A DNA stretch of 64,000 nt from contig JAAXTM010000006.1 in NCBI GenBank assembly GCA_013336525.1, forward strand, positions 1-64,000, written 5' to 3'. Both the position numbers and the translations under genes were made by a program. Below, piece by piece: positions 36,928 to 46,058 of the stretch. The stretch's first letter is position 1. The number at the start of each line of letters is the position of its first letter. Source of the stretch: Geobacteraceae bacterium (GTDB lineage: Bacteria; Desulfobacterota; Desulfuromonadia; Geobacterales; Pseudopelobacteraceae). Under the pieces are notes generated by a model. The model worked only from the letters and a program-made list of their open reading frames with translations. It was not told the origin of the DNA and did not search any database.

Positions 36928-36952
36928 ATTGATTTTTACTATCAAATTGATA
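36928..36952. promoter_or_regulatory. Probable upstream activator site for the XylR/DmpR-type regulator
   Basis: Overlapping inverted half-sites: ATTGAT at 36928, then a perfect TATCAA-A-TTGATA palindrome at 36940-36952. TTGAT/ATCAA half-sites resemble XylR-type enhancers. It lies 50-75 bp upstream of the -24 element and just before the regulator gene, so autoregulation is possible. Confidence 0.5.
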
Positions 36953-36986
36953 ATATTATTATTGTTTTGAAAGGGGGGTGTACATC

Positions 36987-38618
36987 ATGCAGGCAAAAGA
37001 TTTGGACTTGAGAGAACTGCTTTCGTTTAACCCGGAGGGTGGCGTAATGCACTTCATGGGACAACGGGTGATACTGTTCGACGCTGTTGCAATGGGGCTG
37101 TTGCGTAAAGAGCTTATTGAATCGCTGGGGGTATCTGCAGCCCGCAGTGTCCTGACCCGCTTCGGCTATGCACACGGCAGACGAACGGCCGAAAGCTTGA
37201 AGACCGAGTTCCCTAAACTGTTTGCTGATAGCTGGACAGGCCCGAAGCTGCACATGCTGTACGGCATGATGGTTGCCGAAGGGAACAAGCGAAGCGACGG
37301 CAGCGGGACGGCCCCGCTGGTTGAATCCTTCTGGCACGAATCGTACGAAGCTGAACAACATCTGCTGCATTTAGGACAGTCAGATGAACCGGTATGCTGG
37401 ACATTAACCGGCTTCGCGAGCGGATATGTTTCATTCTGGGCAGGGCAGGAAATTTATTTCATTGAAGACCGCTGCTGCGGAAAAGGGGATGCTGTCTGCC
37501 ATGTTGAAGGGCGCTCCAGGGAAAAATGGGGGACGGCACTTGAACCGCATCTGCCCTACTTCCACTCAGAGTCGGGAGATGAGATGTTCAGGAAACTGAC
37601 CGATGCTCTGCGAGAAACAGAGAAACGTCTCAAAAAACGTCAGCGGCAACTGTCATGCCTTGACAACAGACATGATGATACACCATGTATCACGGCCCGG
37701 AGCGAAGCAATGCGCCGTGTCATCGACCTGACCAGACGCTTCGCTAAAGTTGAGTCTTCAGTTATTGTAACCGGCGAGAGTGGCGCTGGAAAAGAGCGGA
37801 TAGCACGGCTCATCCATGAAGAGTCAGCACGCGCGGGGCGGCCATTTGTCGCTGTGAACTGCGGGGCATTAACTGAAACTTTATTGGAGAGTGAACTCTT
37901 CGGCTACGCCAAAGGCTCATTCACAGGTGCTGATAAAGATAATATGGGACTGCTGGAGGCCGCCAATGGGGGGACACTGTTCCTCGATGAGATTGGTGAG
38001 ATGTCTCTCGGCATGCAGGTAAAGCTCCTGCGCGCCCTGCAGGAGCGAGAGGTTCGCCGGGTGGGGGAGCAAAAGATACGCGCCGTGGACATTAGAGTCG
38101 TTGCCGCTACAAATCGTAACCTGGCTGAAGAAGTCACGGCCGGGCGATTCCGGCAGGATCTTTATTATCGTCTGCGCGTAATTGAGCTGAGGGTACCGCC
38201 CCTTCGTGAAAGGGCCGAAGACATCCTGCCCCTTGCCCGCATCTTCCTGGAAGAAGCGTCCAAGCGGGCAGGCCGCACAGTAACCGGGTTTACACATCAG
38301 GCCGCAGACCAGTTATTGCGCTACGAGTGGCCTGGTAACATCCGGGAACTCAGCAATGTTGTCGAGTATTCCGTGGCCCTCTGCAATGGCACCCGTGTAG
38401 ATCTTGAAGACCTGCCTGAAGAGTTGCGGGCGGCACTGCCAAAACCAACCGTATCAGGCTCGATTCGGCCGCTCGATGAGGTTGAAAGGGATTACATTAT
38501 AGCCGCCCTGCGCGCCACTGGAGACAACAAGGCACGCACTGCAGCCGAACTGAACATAGGGATTGCCACACTGTATCGAAAGCTCAAGGAATACGAAAAT
38601 CAGGGACAAGTGGTTTGA
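36987..38618 (+). CDS. XylR/DmpR-type sigma-54-dependent activator
   Basis: Protein of 543 residues. The N-terminal XylR_N and V4R (4-vinyl-reductase) sensor domains (about 1-200) include [37 protein letters not shown] and the V4R cysteines of [15 protein letters not shown]. The central AAA+ domain has GESGAGKE, the sigma-54-contacting [25 protein letters not shown], and [17 protein letters not shown] Fis-type helix-turn-helix ends it. Relatives bind aromatic effectors directly. It faces the tetraheme cytochrome operon and likely activates it. The ATG at 36987 is preferred because AGGGGGG is eight bases upstream. Confidence 0.9.
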   Translation: MQAKDLDLRELLSFNPEGGVMHFMGQRVILFDAVAMGLLRKELIESLGVSAARSVLTRFGYAHGRRTAESLKTEFPKLFADSWTGPKLHMLYGMMVAEGNKRSDGSGTAPLVESFWHESYEAEQHLLHLGQSDEPVCWTLTGFASGYVSFWAGQEIYFIEDRCCGKGDAVCHVEGRSREKWGTALEPHLPYFHSESGDEMFRKLTDALRETEKRLKKRQRQLSCLDNRHDDTPCITARSEAMRRVIDLTRRFAKVESSVIVTGESGAGKERIARLIHEESARAGRPFVAVNCGALTETLLESELFGYAKGSFTGADKDNMGLLEAANGGTLFLDEIGEMSLGMQVKLLRALQEREVRRVGEQKIRAVDIRVVAATNRNLAEEVTAGRFRQDLYYRLRVIELRVPPLRERAEDILPLARIFLEEASKRAGRTVTGFTHQAADQLLRYEWPGNIRELSNVVEYSVALCNGTRVDLEDLPEELRAALPKPTVSGSIRPLDEVERDYIIAALRATGDNKARTAAELNIGIATLYRKLKEYENQGQVV

Positions 38619-40575
38619 GCGAAGAAGCAGGCAAATTGGCGGGATCTCCACCATGCTTGGGGCAATATTCGCTTGGCTCACTACCGGCCATATAAAATTC
38701 ATCCCGCTTTACCGGACAGTCTGCAGTCGCCAGATAGCCGGTTGAAGAATCTATGGTAACGGAAACAACCGTATCCGGCGTTGGGAAATCTACGGACGGT
38801 TTTGCGGCCACCGCCTTGCGCATGAAGCGCTCCCAAATCGGGGCAGCTACAGCCCCGCCGGTGAAACCTTTACCGCCTGGACGTGGTTTGTCATAACCAA
38901 CCCAGACCCCGGTTATGACGTTCGGGGTATAGCCTACGAACCAGGCATCCCGACCATCATCTGTAGTGCCGGTTTTCCCGGCGGAGGGATGTGTCTGGCT
39001 GAATCTATTGAGACTCTTGGCCGTACCATAGGTCAGTACGTCTTTCAGCATCTGAGTGGTTATATAGGCAACTGCTGGTGAAAGAACCGAGGTAACTACC
39101 GGAGGATTCTCTGTCCATATGCGACGCTTACTGTCGTATATGCGAATAATAACCCTTGCTTCCGGACGAGTACCACCATTAGCCAATGGGGTGTAAGCAA
39201 GCATCAGGTCATTCAGTGTCACTTCATCCGTTCCCAGCGCCAGGGACAAGCCGCTCTCCCTCCGCAACGACAGCCCCATCTTACCTGCAAAATCTGTAAA
39301 GTAGGGGACTCCAACCGTCTCCAGCAGCTTTACTGCAATAACATTATTAGAGAAAGCCAGGGCCTGTCTGAGGGAAAGATCTCCATAGAGCTCTCGACCA
39401 TAGTTTAGCGGTTTCCAGGTTTCGCCATTTCCTCGATTGTAGGTTGCCGGCGTATCGTCCCAGATGCTCCCGGCCGTAATCCCCTTCTCCACGGCTGCTG
39501 CATAGATCATCGGTTTTATCGCCGAGCCGGGCTGCCGCTTGGCAGAGTAGGCACGGTTATAGCCGCCAGGGAGAGTATCAACGCCACCAACAGCCGCCAA
39601 AACATCTCCTGTATTGGGATCCAGACATAGCAATGCACCCTGCAGCTCGGGGGAAATCCGTTTAACGCCTTCTCTCAATGCCTGCTCGGCCTGTTTCTGA
39701 AGATTAAGGTCCAGGGCTGCAGTCACCTCCAAACCACCCTGTTCAATAACATCAGCTCCATAGCGCTCAATCAATTTACTGCGAACCTGGGCTAAATATT
39801 GCGGAGCCTGCCCCCGCTTGACAACAGAAGGCGGATTAGCTCGTAATGTTTTTCTTTGCTGTTCAGATATCATGCCCAGATCAACCATGCGGCTGAGTAC
39901 AATATCCCGCCTACCGGTTACCTGGGCAGGTTTTCCCAAAGGATTGTAGCGGGACGGATTTTTTTGTACGCCCGCCAGCATGGCACACTCGGCATCACTT
40001 AGCTCCTCCGGATTTTTATCAAAATAGAGCCTTGCCGCCTGGACTATACCCCAGGCACCGTTCCCGTAATAAATTTCGTTAAAATACATCTCCAGAATCT
40101 GCTGTTTGCTGTATTTGGTTTCAAATTCCATAGCCATGCGAGCTTCATCGAGTTTCCTTTCGATGGTTTTAGCGCTGGTCAGATACCTGTTCTTGATCAG
40201 CTGCTGGGTTATGGTCGACCCGCCTTCAGCCAATCGTCGCTTCATCACATCCTTCACCAGGGCACGAGCTATGCCGCGCACATCAATCCCCCCATGCTGG
40301 TAAAAGCGCGCATCTTCAACAGCTACTACAGCCTTTTGCAGGAATGCGGGGATACGATCGATCGAGACCCAGTATCTTTTCTCCGGCAGTATCCGGCCAA
40401 CAAAACGTCTCTGGTTGTCAAAAACCTTGATGGAAGTATAACCTGACAGGAGGTGGGGATAAGTGGCAAAATTATCCTGGGCAAACGTCGAAGCGGAAAG
40501 CAGCAAAACCAGCACTGCCGCCAGCAGAGCAGAATAAAACAATCTACCGATTTGGAAACATATCGTAGAACTCAC
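38584..40575 (-). CDS. Class A penicillin-binding protein (PBP1A family)
   Basis: Bifunctional peptidoglycan synthase of 663 residues: an N-terminal hydrophobic segment, a GT51 glycosyltransferase domain (VEDARFYQHGGID, EGGSTITQQLIKN) and a transpeptidase domain with SxxK (RQPGSAIKP), SNN (FSNNVIAV) and KTG (AGKTGTTDDGRDAWF) motifs. It polymerises and crosslinks peptidoglycan in the periplasm. The start is a GTG; its ribosome-binding site is distant. The 3' end overlaps the convergent regulator gene by 35 bp. Confidence 0.9.
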   Translation of the reverse strand: MSSTICFQIGRLFYSALLAAVLVLLLSASTFAQDNFATYPHLLSGYTSIKVFDNQRRFVGRILPEKRYWVSIDRIPAFLQKAVVAVEDARFYQHGGIDVRGIARALVKDVMKRRLAEGGSTITQQLIKNRYLTSAKTIERKLDEARMAMEFETKYSKQQILEMYFNEIYYGNGAWGIVQAARLYFDKNPEELSDAECAMLAGVQKNPSRYNPLGKPAQVTGRRDIVLSRMVDLGMISEQQRKTLRANPPSVVKRGQAPQYLAQVRSKLIERYGADVIEQGGLEVTAALDLNLQKQAEQALREGVKRISPELQGALLCLDPNTGDVLAAVGGVDTLPGGYNRAYSAKRQPGSAIKPMIYAAAVEKGITAGSIWDDTPATYNRGNGETWKPLNYGRELYGDLSLRQALAFSNNVIAVKLLETVGVPYFTDFAGKMGLSLRRESGLSLALGTDEVTLNDLMLAYTPLANGGTRPEARVIIRIYDSKRRIWTENPPVVTSVLSPAVAYITTQMLKDVLTYGTAKSLNRFSQTHPSAGKTGTTDDGRDAWFVGYTPNVITGVWVGYDKPRPGGKGFTGGAVAAPIWERFMRKAVAAKPSVDFPTPDTVVSVTIDSSTGYLATADCPVKRDEFYMAGSEPSEYCPKHGGDPANLPASSLKPLVPDFRIP

Positions 40576-40780
40576 AGGTATATACTACTCCTTCATTGAA
40601 ATTAGACACCAGTCAAAGGATGCCTTCTCACGCACCCTGTCAAGCACTTTACCCTTATTCCGCTCGTAGCACAACAGCACCGACAGCAAACCGGCACACT
40701 TCAGCTCAAGCCAGCAGTGCAATAGGTCGGTAAACAGCCTGCCGCCCGAAACACGTATACAGTTAACAATTCCCGGATAC

Positions 40781-40809
40781 TTGACCTGCCTGCTGTCGAC
40801 CTGTATTCT
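40781..40809 (+). promoter_or_regulatory. Sigma-70 promoter of upp-uraA
   Basis: TTGACC at 40781-40786 and TATTCT at 40804-40809 are separated by 17 bp, about 40 bp upstream of the upp start. Confidence 0.6.
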
Positions 40810-40850
40810 CAATCAACTATACAAACAATGTAACAATAAAGGAGCCCGAC

Positions 40851-41477
40851 GTGGCCGTCTACGAAGTCAAACACCCCCTCATCCAGCACAAGCTCGGGCT
40901 GATGCGCAAGACAGAGCTGAGTACCAAACAGTTTCGCGAACTCGCATCAGAACTGGCCAGACTGCTGACCTACGAAGCTACCAAGGATCTGGAAACCGAG
41001 ACCATCACAATCAGTGGATGGGCCGGCCCGGTCTCCGTTCAGCAGATCAAGGGAAAGAAAATCACCGTAGTGCCTATTCTGCGGGCCGGCCTGGGTATGA
41101 TGAACGGGGTCCTCGACATGATCCCGAGCGCCAAGGTCAGCGTGGTGGGACTTTACCGCAACGAAGAGACACTGGAACCGGTTGCCTACTATGAAAAACT
41201 GACCAGTGGAATGGAAGAACGCACCGCCCTGATCATTGATCCGATGCTAGCCACCGGCGGATCCTTGCTGGCCACCATTGAGATGCTTAAAAAATCCGGC
41301 TGCCGGCGGATCAAGGGGCTCTTCCTGGTTGCTGTGCCAGAGGGGCTCGAGCGGGTCAGCATAGCCCACCCGGACGTGGAGATTTACGTCGCCTCAATCG
41401 ACGAGCGCCTCAACGAAAACGGCTATATCCTCCCAGGCCTCGGCGACGCCGGGGATAAAATTTTCGGAACAAAATAG
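40851..41477 (+). CDS. upp: Uracil phosphoribosyltransferase
   Basis: Enzyme of 208 residues converting uracil and PRPP to UMP in pyrimidine salvage. The PRPP-binding loop is [30 protein letters not shown] and the C-terminal [17 protein letters not shown] are family signatures. It starts at GTG with AAGGAG upstream and is followed 12 bp later by uraA. Confidence 0.95.
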   Translation: MAVYEVKHPLIQHKLGLMRKTELSTKQFRELASELARLLTYEATKDLETETITISGWAGPVSVQQIKGKKITVVPILRAGLGMMNGVLDMIPSAKVSVVGLYRNEETLEPVAYYEKLTSGMEERTALIIDPMLATGGSLLATIEMLKKSGCRRIKGLFLVAVPEGLERVSIAHPDVEIYVASIDERLNENGYILPGLGDAGDKIFGTK

Positions 41478-41489
41478 GAGTACACTACC

Positions 41490-42743
41490 ATGGCCACACC
41501 AACTGACCCGGTCTGGCGTACCGCCCTGTCCGGCGCCCAGATCCTTTTTGTAGCCTTCGGCGCTACGGTTCTAGTTCCTCTTTTGACCGGACTCAACCCG
41601 AGCTTGGCATTGCTCGGCGCCGGTATCGGCACCCTTGTCTTTCAGCTCTGCACTAAACGCCAGGTGCCTATCTATCTAGGCTCCTCGTTTGCCTTTATCG
41701 CCCCGGTGATCTACTCGGTCAAAACCTGGGGAATGCCTGCCACCATGGGGGCACTTGCCGCCGCCAGTTTTTTCTATTACGTTGCCGCCGGAACCGTCAA
41801 GTGGCGCGGCGTCGGCTTCATACATCGGATTCTGCCGCCGGTCGTCATCGGCCCGGTCGTCATGGTCATCGGTCTGGGACTGGCCCAGGTGGCGGTCAGC
41901 ATGGCAACCGGCAAGGCCGGCGACGCCCAGGTTGTCCCGTACGGCACCGCCCTGAGCGTCGCCGCCATTTCCCTGACCGCAACCATGCTGACCGCCATCC
42001 ACGCCCGCGGCCTGCTCAAGCTGGTGCCGATCCTCGTCGGCGTTGCGGTCGGCTACATTACTTCGCTTTTCCTTGGTCTGGTCGATTTCAGCAAGGTCAC
42101 CAACGCACCATGGCTGGCTGTCCCGGAATTCGGCCACCCCGAATTCAATCTGGCGGCGATACTCTTCATGATCCCGGTTGCCATCGCCCCGATTGTCGAG
42201 CATGTCGGCGGCATCCTCGCCATAGGATCGGTCGTCGGCCGTGACTACACCGAACAGCCCGGACTGCACCGCACCCTGCTTGGAGACGGCCTGGCCGTCA
42301 ACATTGTCGGCCTTTTCGGCGGCCCGCCAGTCACGACCTATGGTGAAGTGACCGGTGCAGTCATGCTCACCCGCAATTACAATCCGGTGGTGATGACCTG
42401 GGCGGCCGGCTTTGCTATCATGATGGCTTTTGTCGGCAAATTCGGTGCCCTGCTCCAGACGATCCCGATGCCGGTCATGGGCGGAATCATGATTCTGCTC
42501 TTCGGCTCCATCGCCGGCATCGGGTTAAAGACGATCATCGACGGCAAGGTTGACCTGATGAAGCCGCGCAACCTCTGCCTGGTTTCCGTTACCCTGGTTA
42601 CCGGCATCGGCGGCCTGGGCGTAACGATCGGCAGTTTCAGCCTCCAGGGAATCAGCCTCTGCGGAGTCCTAGCGGTGATGCTCAACCTTATCCTCCCCCC
42701 CGGTGAACTGGAAGAGGAGATCAAGCCGGCGGCCTTCCCCTGA
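41490..42743 (+). CDS. uraA: Uracil permease (NCS2 family)
   Basis: Membrane protein of 417 residues with about 14 helices. NCS2 features include the substrate-binding region VAIAPIVEHVGGILAIGSVVG with its conserved glutamate and GLFGGPPVTTYGEVTGAV. It imports uracil by proton symport for Upp, encoded directly upstream. Confidence 0.92.
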   Translation: MATPTDPVWRTALSGAQILFVAFGATVLVPLLTGLNPSLALLGAGIGTLVFQLCTKRQVPIYLGSSFAFIAPVIYSVKTWGMPATMGALAAASFFYYVAAGTVKWRGVGFIHRILPPVVIGPVVMVIGLGLAQVAVSMATGKAGDAQVVPYGTALSVAAISLTATMLTAIHARGLLKLVPILVGVAVGYITSLFLGLVDFSKVTNAPWLAVPEFGHPEFNLAAILFMIPVAIAPIVEHVGGILAIGSVVGRDYTEQPGLHRTLLGDGLAVNIVGLFGGPPVTTYGEVTGAVMLTRNYNPVVMTWAAGFAIMMAFVGKFGALLQTIPMPVMGGIMILLFGSIAGIGLKTIIDGKVDLMKPRNLCLVSVTLVTGIGGLGVTIGSFSLQGISLCGVLAVMLNLILPPGELEEEIKPAAFP

Positions 42744-42772
42744 ACGGGATCTGTTGAACAAAAGTAAGCCAC

Positions 42773-42824
42773 AAAAAGGGGGAGAGGCCGCTGGATCAAA
42801 CAGGCGGCCTCCCCCCTTTTCTTT
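42773..42824. terminator. Bidirectional terminator between uraA and the desaturase gene
   Basis: AAAAGGGGGAGAGGCCGC pairs with GCGGCCTCCCCCCTTTT around a 12-nt loop, with A- and T-rich flanks on both sides, serving the two convergent genes. Confidence 0.9.
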
Positions 42825-42836
42825 GCGTACACGCCC

Positions 42837-43859
42837 CTAAAGGCTTTTCAGCGAACGGAAGCTAACCAGCTGCCGTTTTTCTTCATCATAGAGATTCAAG
42901 CGGAACGACCCCATGCTCTTGCGGATAGTCAGAGGCGTGATTGCCCGCAGTTCCGGAATTGCATCGTAACACTCCTGCAGCCGGTAGTTAGGGATGCCGG
43001 GGCGGGCATGGTGTATGTGATGTATACCGATGTTGCCGGTAGCCCACTGAAGCAGACGCGGCAGCTGATAATACGAAGAGCCGTCCATAGCGGCCCGCCA
43101 GGGATCCCATTCCTCGTGGCGTGCCCAGTAGACTCCTTCGTACTGATGCTGATTATAGAAAAGCCATACGCCGAGTGTAGCGGCCATGATTAGCACCGGC
43201 AGCTGGACCAGGAGATAAGTCCGGAAACCGACTGTCAGGCTTGCCGTAATTACTATAGCGGCAAGTGCCAGATTGGTACAGATCACACTGATAAAATCGA
43301 TTTTTTTCGCCCCAGGCGACGGATAGCGGTTGCGCATCAGGAAGTAATAGAGCGGGCCGATGCCGAACATGATGAACGGATGCCGGTACAACCGGTAGGC
43401 AATCCGCTTCAGTGGCGTTGCTTTCAGATACTCATCCACGGTCATGGTAGTTATATCCCCGATGCCGCGCCGGTCAAGGTCGCCGACGGTAATGTGATGC
43501 CCGGAGTGACTGCGCCGCCAATCGTGAAACGAGGTAAACGTAAGGATGCCGCAGAGATAGCCGATGTTCCTGTTCCAGCGCGGCGAAGGAAAAAATGAAC
43601 CGTGGGTACAATCGTGGAAAAAAATGAAAATGCGTGTAAACAAAACGGTTGCCACCACACCAAGGGTAAGAGTAACACCGTAGGGGTACCCATGGCGGAC
43701 GGTCAGAACCATCAGGCCCATCACGACAAGGTAGGATATGAGCGTGGTGAGGAGTTGCCGGATCGAAATACGGGTATCCGGCTTGGCAAACTGTGCGGTG
43801 TTCTTGTACCACTCCGGTTTTTCCACTTTTGCGGCTATAAAGACTGGATTGAAGGACAT
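42837..43859 (-). CDS. Membrane fatty-acid desaturase
   Basis: Protein of 340 residues with several membrane helices and three histidine boxes typical of diiron membrane desaturases: HDCTHGS, HSGHH and HHIHH. Such enzymes use O2 and electrons from a ferredoxin or cytochrome b5 donor to introduce double bonds in acyl chains. An O2-dependent desaturase in an apparently anaerobic metal reducer is notable. The ATG at 43859 follows GGAG. Confidence 0.87.
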   Translation of the reverse strand: MSFNPVFIAAKVEKPEWYKNTAQFAKPDTRISIRQLLTTLISYLVVMGLMVLTVRHGYPYGVTLTLGVVATVLFTRIFIFFHDCTHGSFFPSPRWNRNIGYLCGILTFTSFHDWRRSHSGHHITVGDLDRRGIGDITTMTVDEYLKATPLKRIAYRLYRHPFIMFGIGPLYYFLMRNRYPSPGAKKIDFISVICTNLALAAIVITASLTVGFRTYLLVQLPVLIMAATLGVWLFYNQHQYEGVYWARHEEWDPWRAAMDGSSYYQLPRLLQWATGNIGIHHIHHARPGIPNYRLQECYDAIPELRAITPLTIRKSMGSFRLNLYDEEKRQLVSFRSLKSL

Positions 43860-43995
43860 ATAAAGCTCCTGCAGTATCTAATCAGATTCCTCCCCAGAGA
43901 TAAAGCGTAGCATAAACATATCGGAGTGCAACTTCGCATGTTATTTATTGAGAATGTAATCACCTCATCCTTTTTTGCTTTACAGCCAGAAAGGT

Positions 43996-44020
43996 AAAAG
44001 CGACCGAATGGTCGCCTTTG
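43996..44020 (-). terminator. Terminator of the small 44050 gene
   Basis: On the minus strand GGCGACC-ATTC-GGTCGC is followed by TTTTACC, just after the stop of the 71-residue gene. Confidence 0.7.
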
Positions 44021-44049
44021 TTAAAAAGGCTTACTCTGTCATGAGTTTG

Positions 44050-44265
44050 CTACCGGCGGGGTGTCTCCAGCAGCGGCAGGAGGAATTTTTCAAAGATAAC
44101 CTTTTGCTTTGCTGTCATCAAATCGATGTCCCCTTCGTTATCGAGCAAAAAGGTACCGACGCCGATGACTGTTTTTGCAATATAACCCGTTCCGGCAACT
44201 TTATTCTCAATCTCGTCGCTTCGTTTGCTTATAAGGTTTTTAAGTAAAGCTATGTCTACGTTCAT
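44050..44265 (-). CDS. Small conserved protein of unknown function
   Basis: Protein of 71 residues beginning MNVDIALLKNLISKRSDEIE and containing GTGYIAKTVIGVGTFLL and MTAKQKVIFEKFLLPLL. From memory similar small proteins occur across Geobacter species. It has a GGAGAG site upstream and its own terminator, which supports a real gene. No function can be assigned. Confidence 0.65.
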   Translation of the reverse strand: MNVDIALLKNLISKRSDEIENKVAGTGYIAKTVIGVGTFLLDNEGDIDLMTAKQKVIFEKFLLPLLETPRR

Positions 44266-44496
44266 AAGATACTCTCCAGCTAAGTCAATAAAGTATTTCT
44301 CGCGCGAGGTCTTCGTTCCGGCTTGGTCACGACATTACACCACTATGCTTGGAACTTCCACCCTCAATCTCCCTGAATTGAATTGACGATCGGATCATTC
44401 GAGTGATATTGTTCCCACTCACAAAATAAATTCCAATTCTTTCAGGATCATAGCTAGTTTTTGATCGCTAACACCTGAACATATCCGGAGATATCC

Positions 44497-45984
44497 GTGG
44501 CGAAGCCCCTCTTTATTCTCTTACTCACCGCAATCATATCAGTGCAGGTTTCAGTAACCGCCTTTGCTGCTGAACCTGAAGCAAAACTTGAACCTAAAGC
44601 AAAACCTGCACCTAAAGCAAAGCCTGCACCTGTCGGCACATTGGGTGGTTTCTCTCTTACTCCTACTGTAGGCGGATATTCATTTGCAGGTTCGGAACAC
44701 CGAGATCCGGTTCAATTGTATGGGCTCAAAATCGGCTATGATAAAATAGGCAAATCTATCGAGGACAGCCTTGGTGTTGAAGCGACATTTAACTACTTCG
44801 CTGCCAAGTCTAAAGCTGACGCGAACTACTCCGCCGGATATCTTGTCCGCCTTGATGCTGTTTACCCCTTTGTTCAGGGTGTGAAATGGATGCCATTTCT
44901 GGCGGCCGGTGTCGGCGGGATTGCCATTGATAACGGTGTTGATTCTGTTTTAGAGAAAAACCTCCTGTTAAATTACGGTCTTGGCCTGAAATATTTCTTT
45001 GAAAATTACTTTGCAGTCAGAGTCGATGGCCGGCATCTGATAGTCTACAGTAAAAACAATGACTCAAGAAACAATTTTGAAATCGGCGCTGGTGTAAGTT
45101 ATTATTTTGGCAAGGAACGCAAGAAAAAATCAGTTCCACCGCTGAAAACCAAACCGGCAGTAAAGAGCGAACCCAAAAAGGAGAGCGATTTGAGCGGAGC
45201 CCAGCTTGAGAAGGTTCTGGAGCCCCTTGCCCCCCTTGCGGTTATTATTCCTCCATCAGATTCTGATGGTGATGGCGTAATCGATACTATGGACAAATGT
45301 CCGGAAACACCGCCAGGTGTGGCTGTTGATAGCAACGGCTGCCCACCGGATTCTGACAAGGACGGCATACGCGACTATCTTGACAAGTGCCCTGGAACTC
45401 CAACCGGTGTAGATGTCGATGACAACGGCTGTCCTCCTGATTCAGACAACGACAGGGTCCCAGACTATCTTGACAAGTGCCCGGGAACTCCAACCGGTGT
45501 AGCTGTTGATGCCAATGGTTGCCCGCTTGATTCAGACAACGACGGAGTCGTAGACTCCTTGGATAAGTGCCCCGCAACACCAGTAGCTGCCTCGGTGGAT
45601 GCTGATGGCTGCACAATAGGAGTAGCTAAAAAATTCTGCAACAAGCCAGCCATTATTGCCATCTCTTTTGACTCTAACAAAGCAGATATTAAGGCTGGTT
45701 ACCATGCTGAGCTTGACAAATTAGGCAATTTTCTAAAAGAGTTCCCAGGTTCAAAAGGGACCATAGACGGATATACAGACACCGATGGCAGCAAGGCAAC
45801 AAATCTGATATTATCACAAGCCAGGGCAGATAGAATCAGAAGCTATCTTGTCAATAAATTCGAAATAGACAGCAAGCGTATTGACACGAAGGGATACGGC
45901 ACAGCAAAACCGATTGCTTCCAATAAAAACGAGGCTGGTAAAGCAAAAAACCGCCGAATAGAGGCAGTTTTCATCTGTGATTAA
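44497..45984 (+). CDS. OmpA-family outer-membrane protein with thrombospondin type 3 repeats
   Basis: Protein of 495 residues: a signal peptide, a Lys/Pro/Ala-rich spacer with repeated PKAKPAP units, an outer-membrane beta-barrel (about 50-210), four 30-residue calcium-binding repeats (pattern DSDNDGVVDSLDKCP...GC, about 253-375) and a C-terminal OmpA peptidoglycan-binding domain (FDSNKADIK, DGYTDTDGS, RADRIRSYLV, KNRRIE). It anchors the outer membrane to peptidoglycan. GTG start with GGAG upstream. Confidence 0.9.
   Translation: MAKPLFILLLTAIISVQVSVTAFAAEPEAKLEPKAKPAPKAKPAPVGTLGGFSLTPTVGGYSFAGSEHRDPVQLYGLKIGYDKIGKSIEDSLGVEATFNYFAAKSKADANYSAGYLVRLDAVYPFVQGVKWMPFLAAGVGGIAIDNGVDSVLEKNLLLNYGLGLKYFFENYFAVRVDGRHLIVYSKNNDSRNNFEIGAGVSYYFGKERKKKSVPPLKTKPAVKSEPKKESDLSGAQLEKVLEPLAPLAVIIPPSDSDGDGVIDTMDKCPETPPGVAVDSNGCPPDSDKDGIRDYLDKCPGTPTGVDVDDNGCPPDSDNDRVPDYLDKCPGTPTGVAVDANGCPLDSDNDGVVDSLDKCPATPVAASVDADGCTIGVAKKFCNKPAIIAISFDSNKADIKAGYHAELDKLGNFLKEFPGSKGTIDGYTDTDGSKATNLILSQARADRIRSYLVNKFEIDSKRIDTKGYGTAKPIASNKNEAGKAKNRRIEAVFICD
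45258..45618 (+). repeat. Four tandem 90-bp repeats coding for TSP3 units
   Basis: Four in-frame copies of about 90 bp each encode DSDxDxxxDxxDKCPxTPxG units ending in GC. The middle copies share long near-identical DNA stretches, so copy number could vary by slippage or recombination. Confidence 0.75.
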
Positions 45985-46002
45985 TCTGTCAGAATATCCT
46001 GA

Positions 46003-46044
46003 AAGTTGATTATTGAGTGACAAGGATCCCTCAATAATCAACTT
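46003..46044. terminator. Bidirectional terminator hairpin
   Basis: A perfect 15-bp inverted repeat (AAGTTGATTATTGAG/CTCAATAATCAACTT) with a 12-nt loop between convergent genes. Confidence 0.75.
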
Positions 46045-46058
46045 GGCACATCACACCT

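Noticed and set aside
40585-40812. 75-codon minus-strand open frame before the PBP gene
   Set aside because: No family resemblance or ribosome-binding site, and it covers the upp promoter; probably chance.
41676-42269. 197-codon minus-strand open frame
   Set aside because: Antisense shadow of uraA; strongly His/Asp/Gly-biased composition.
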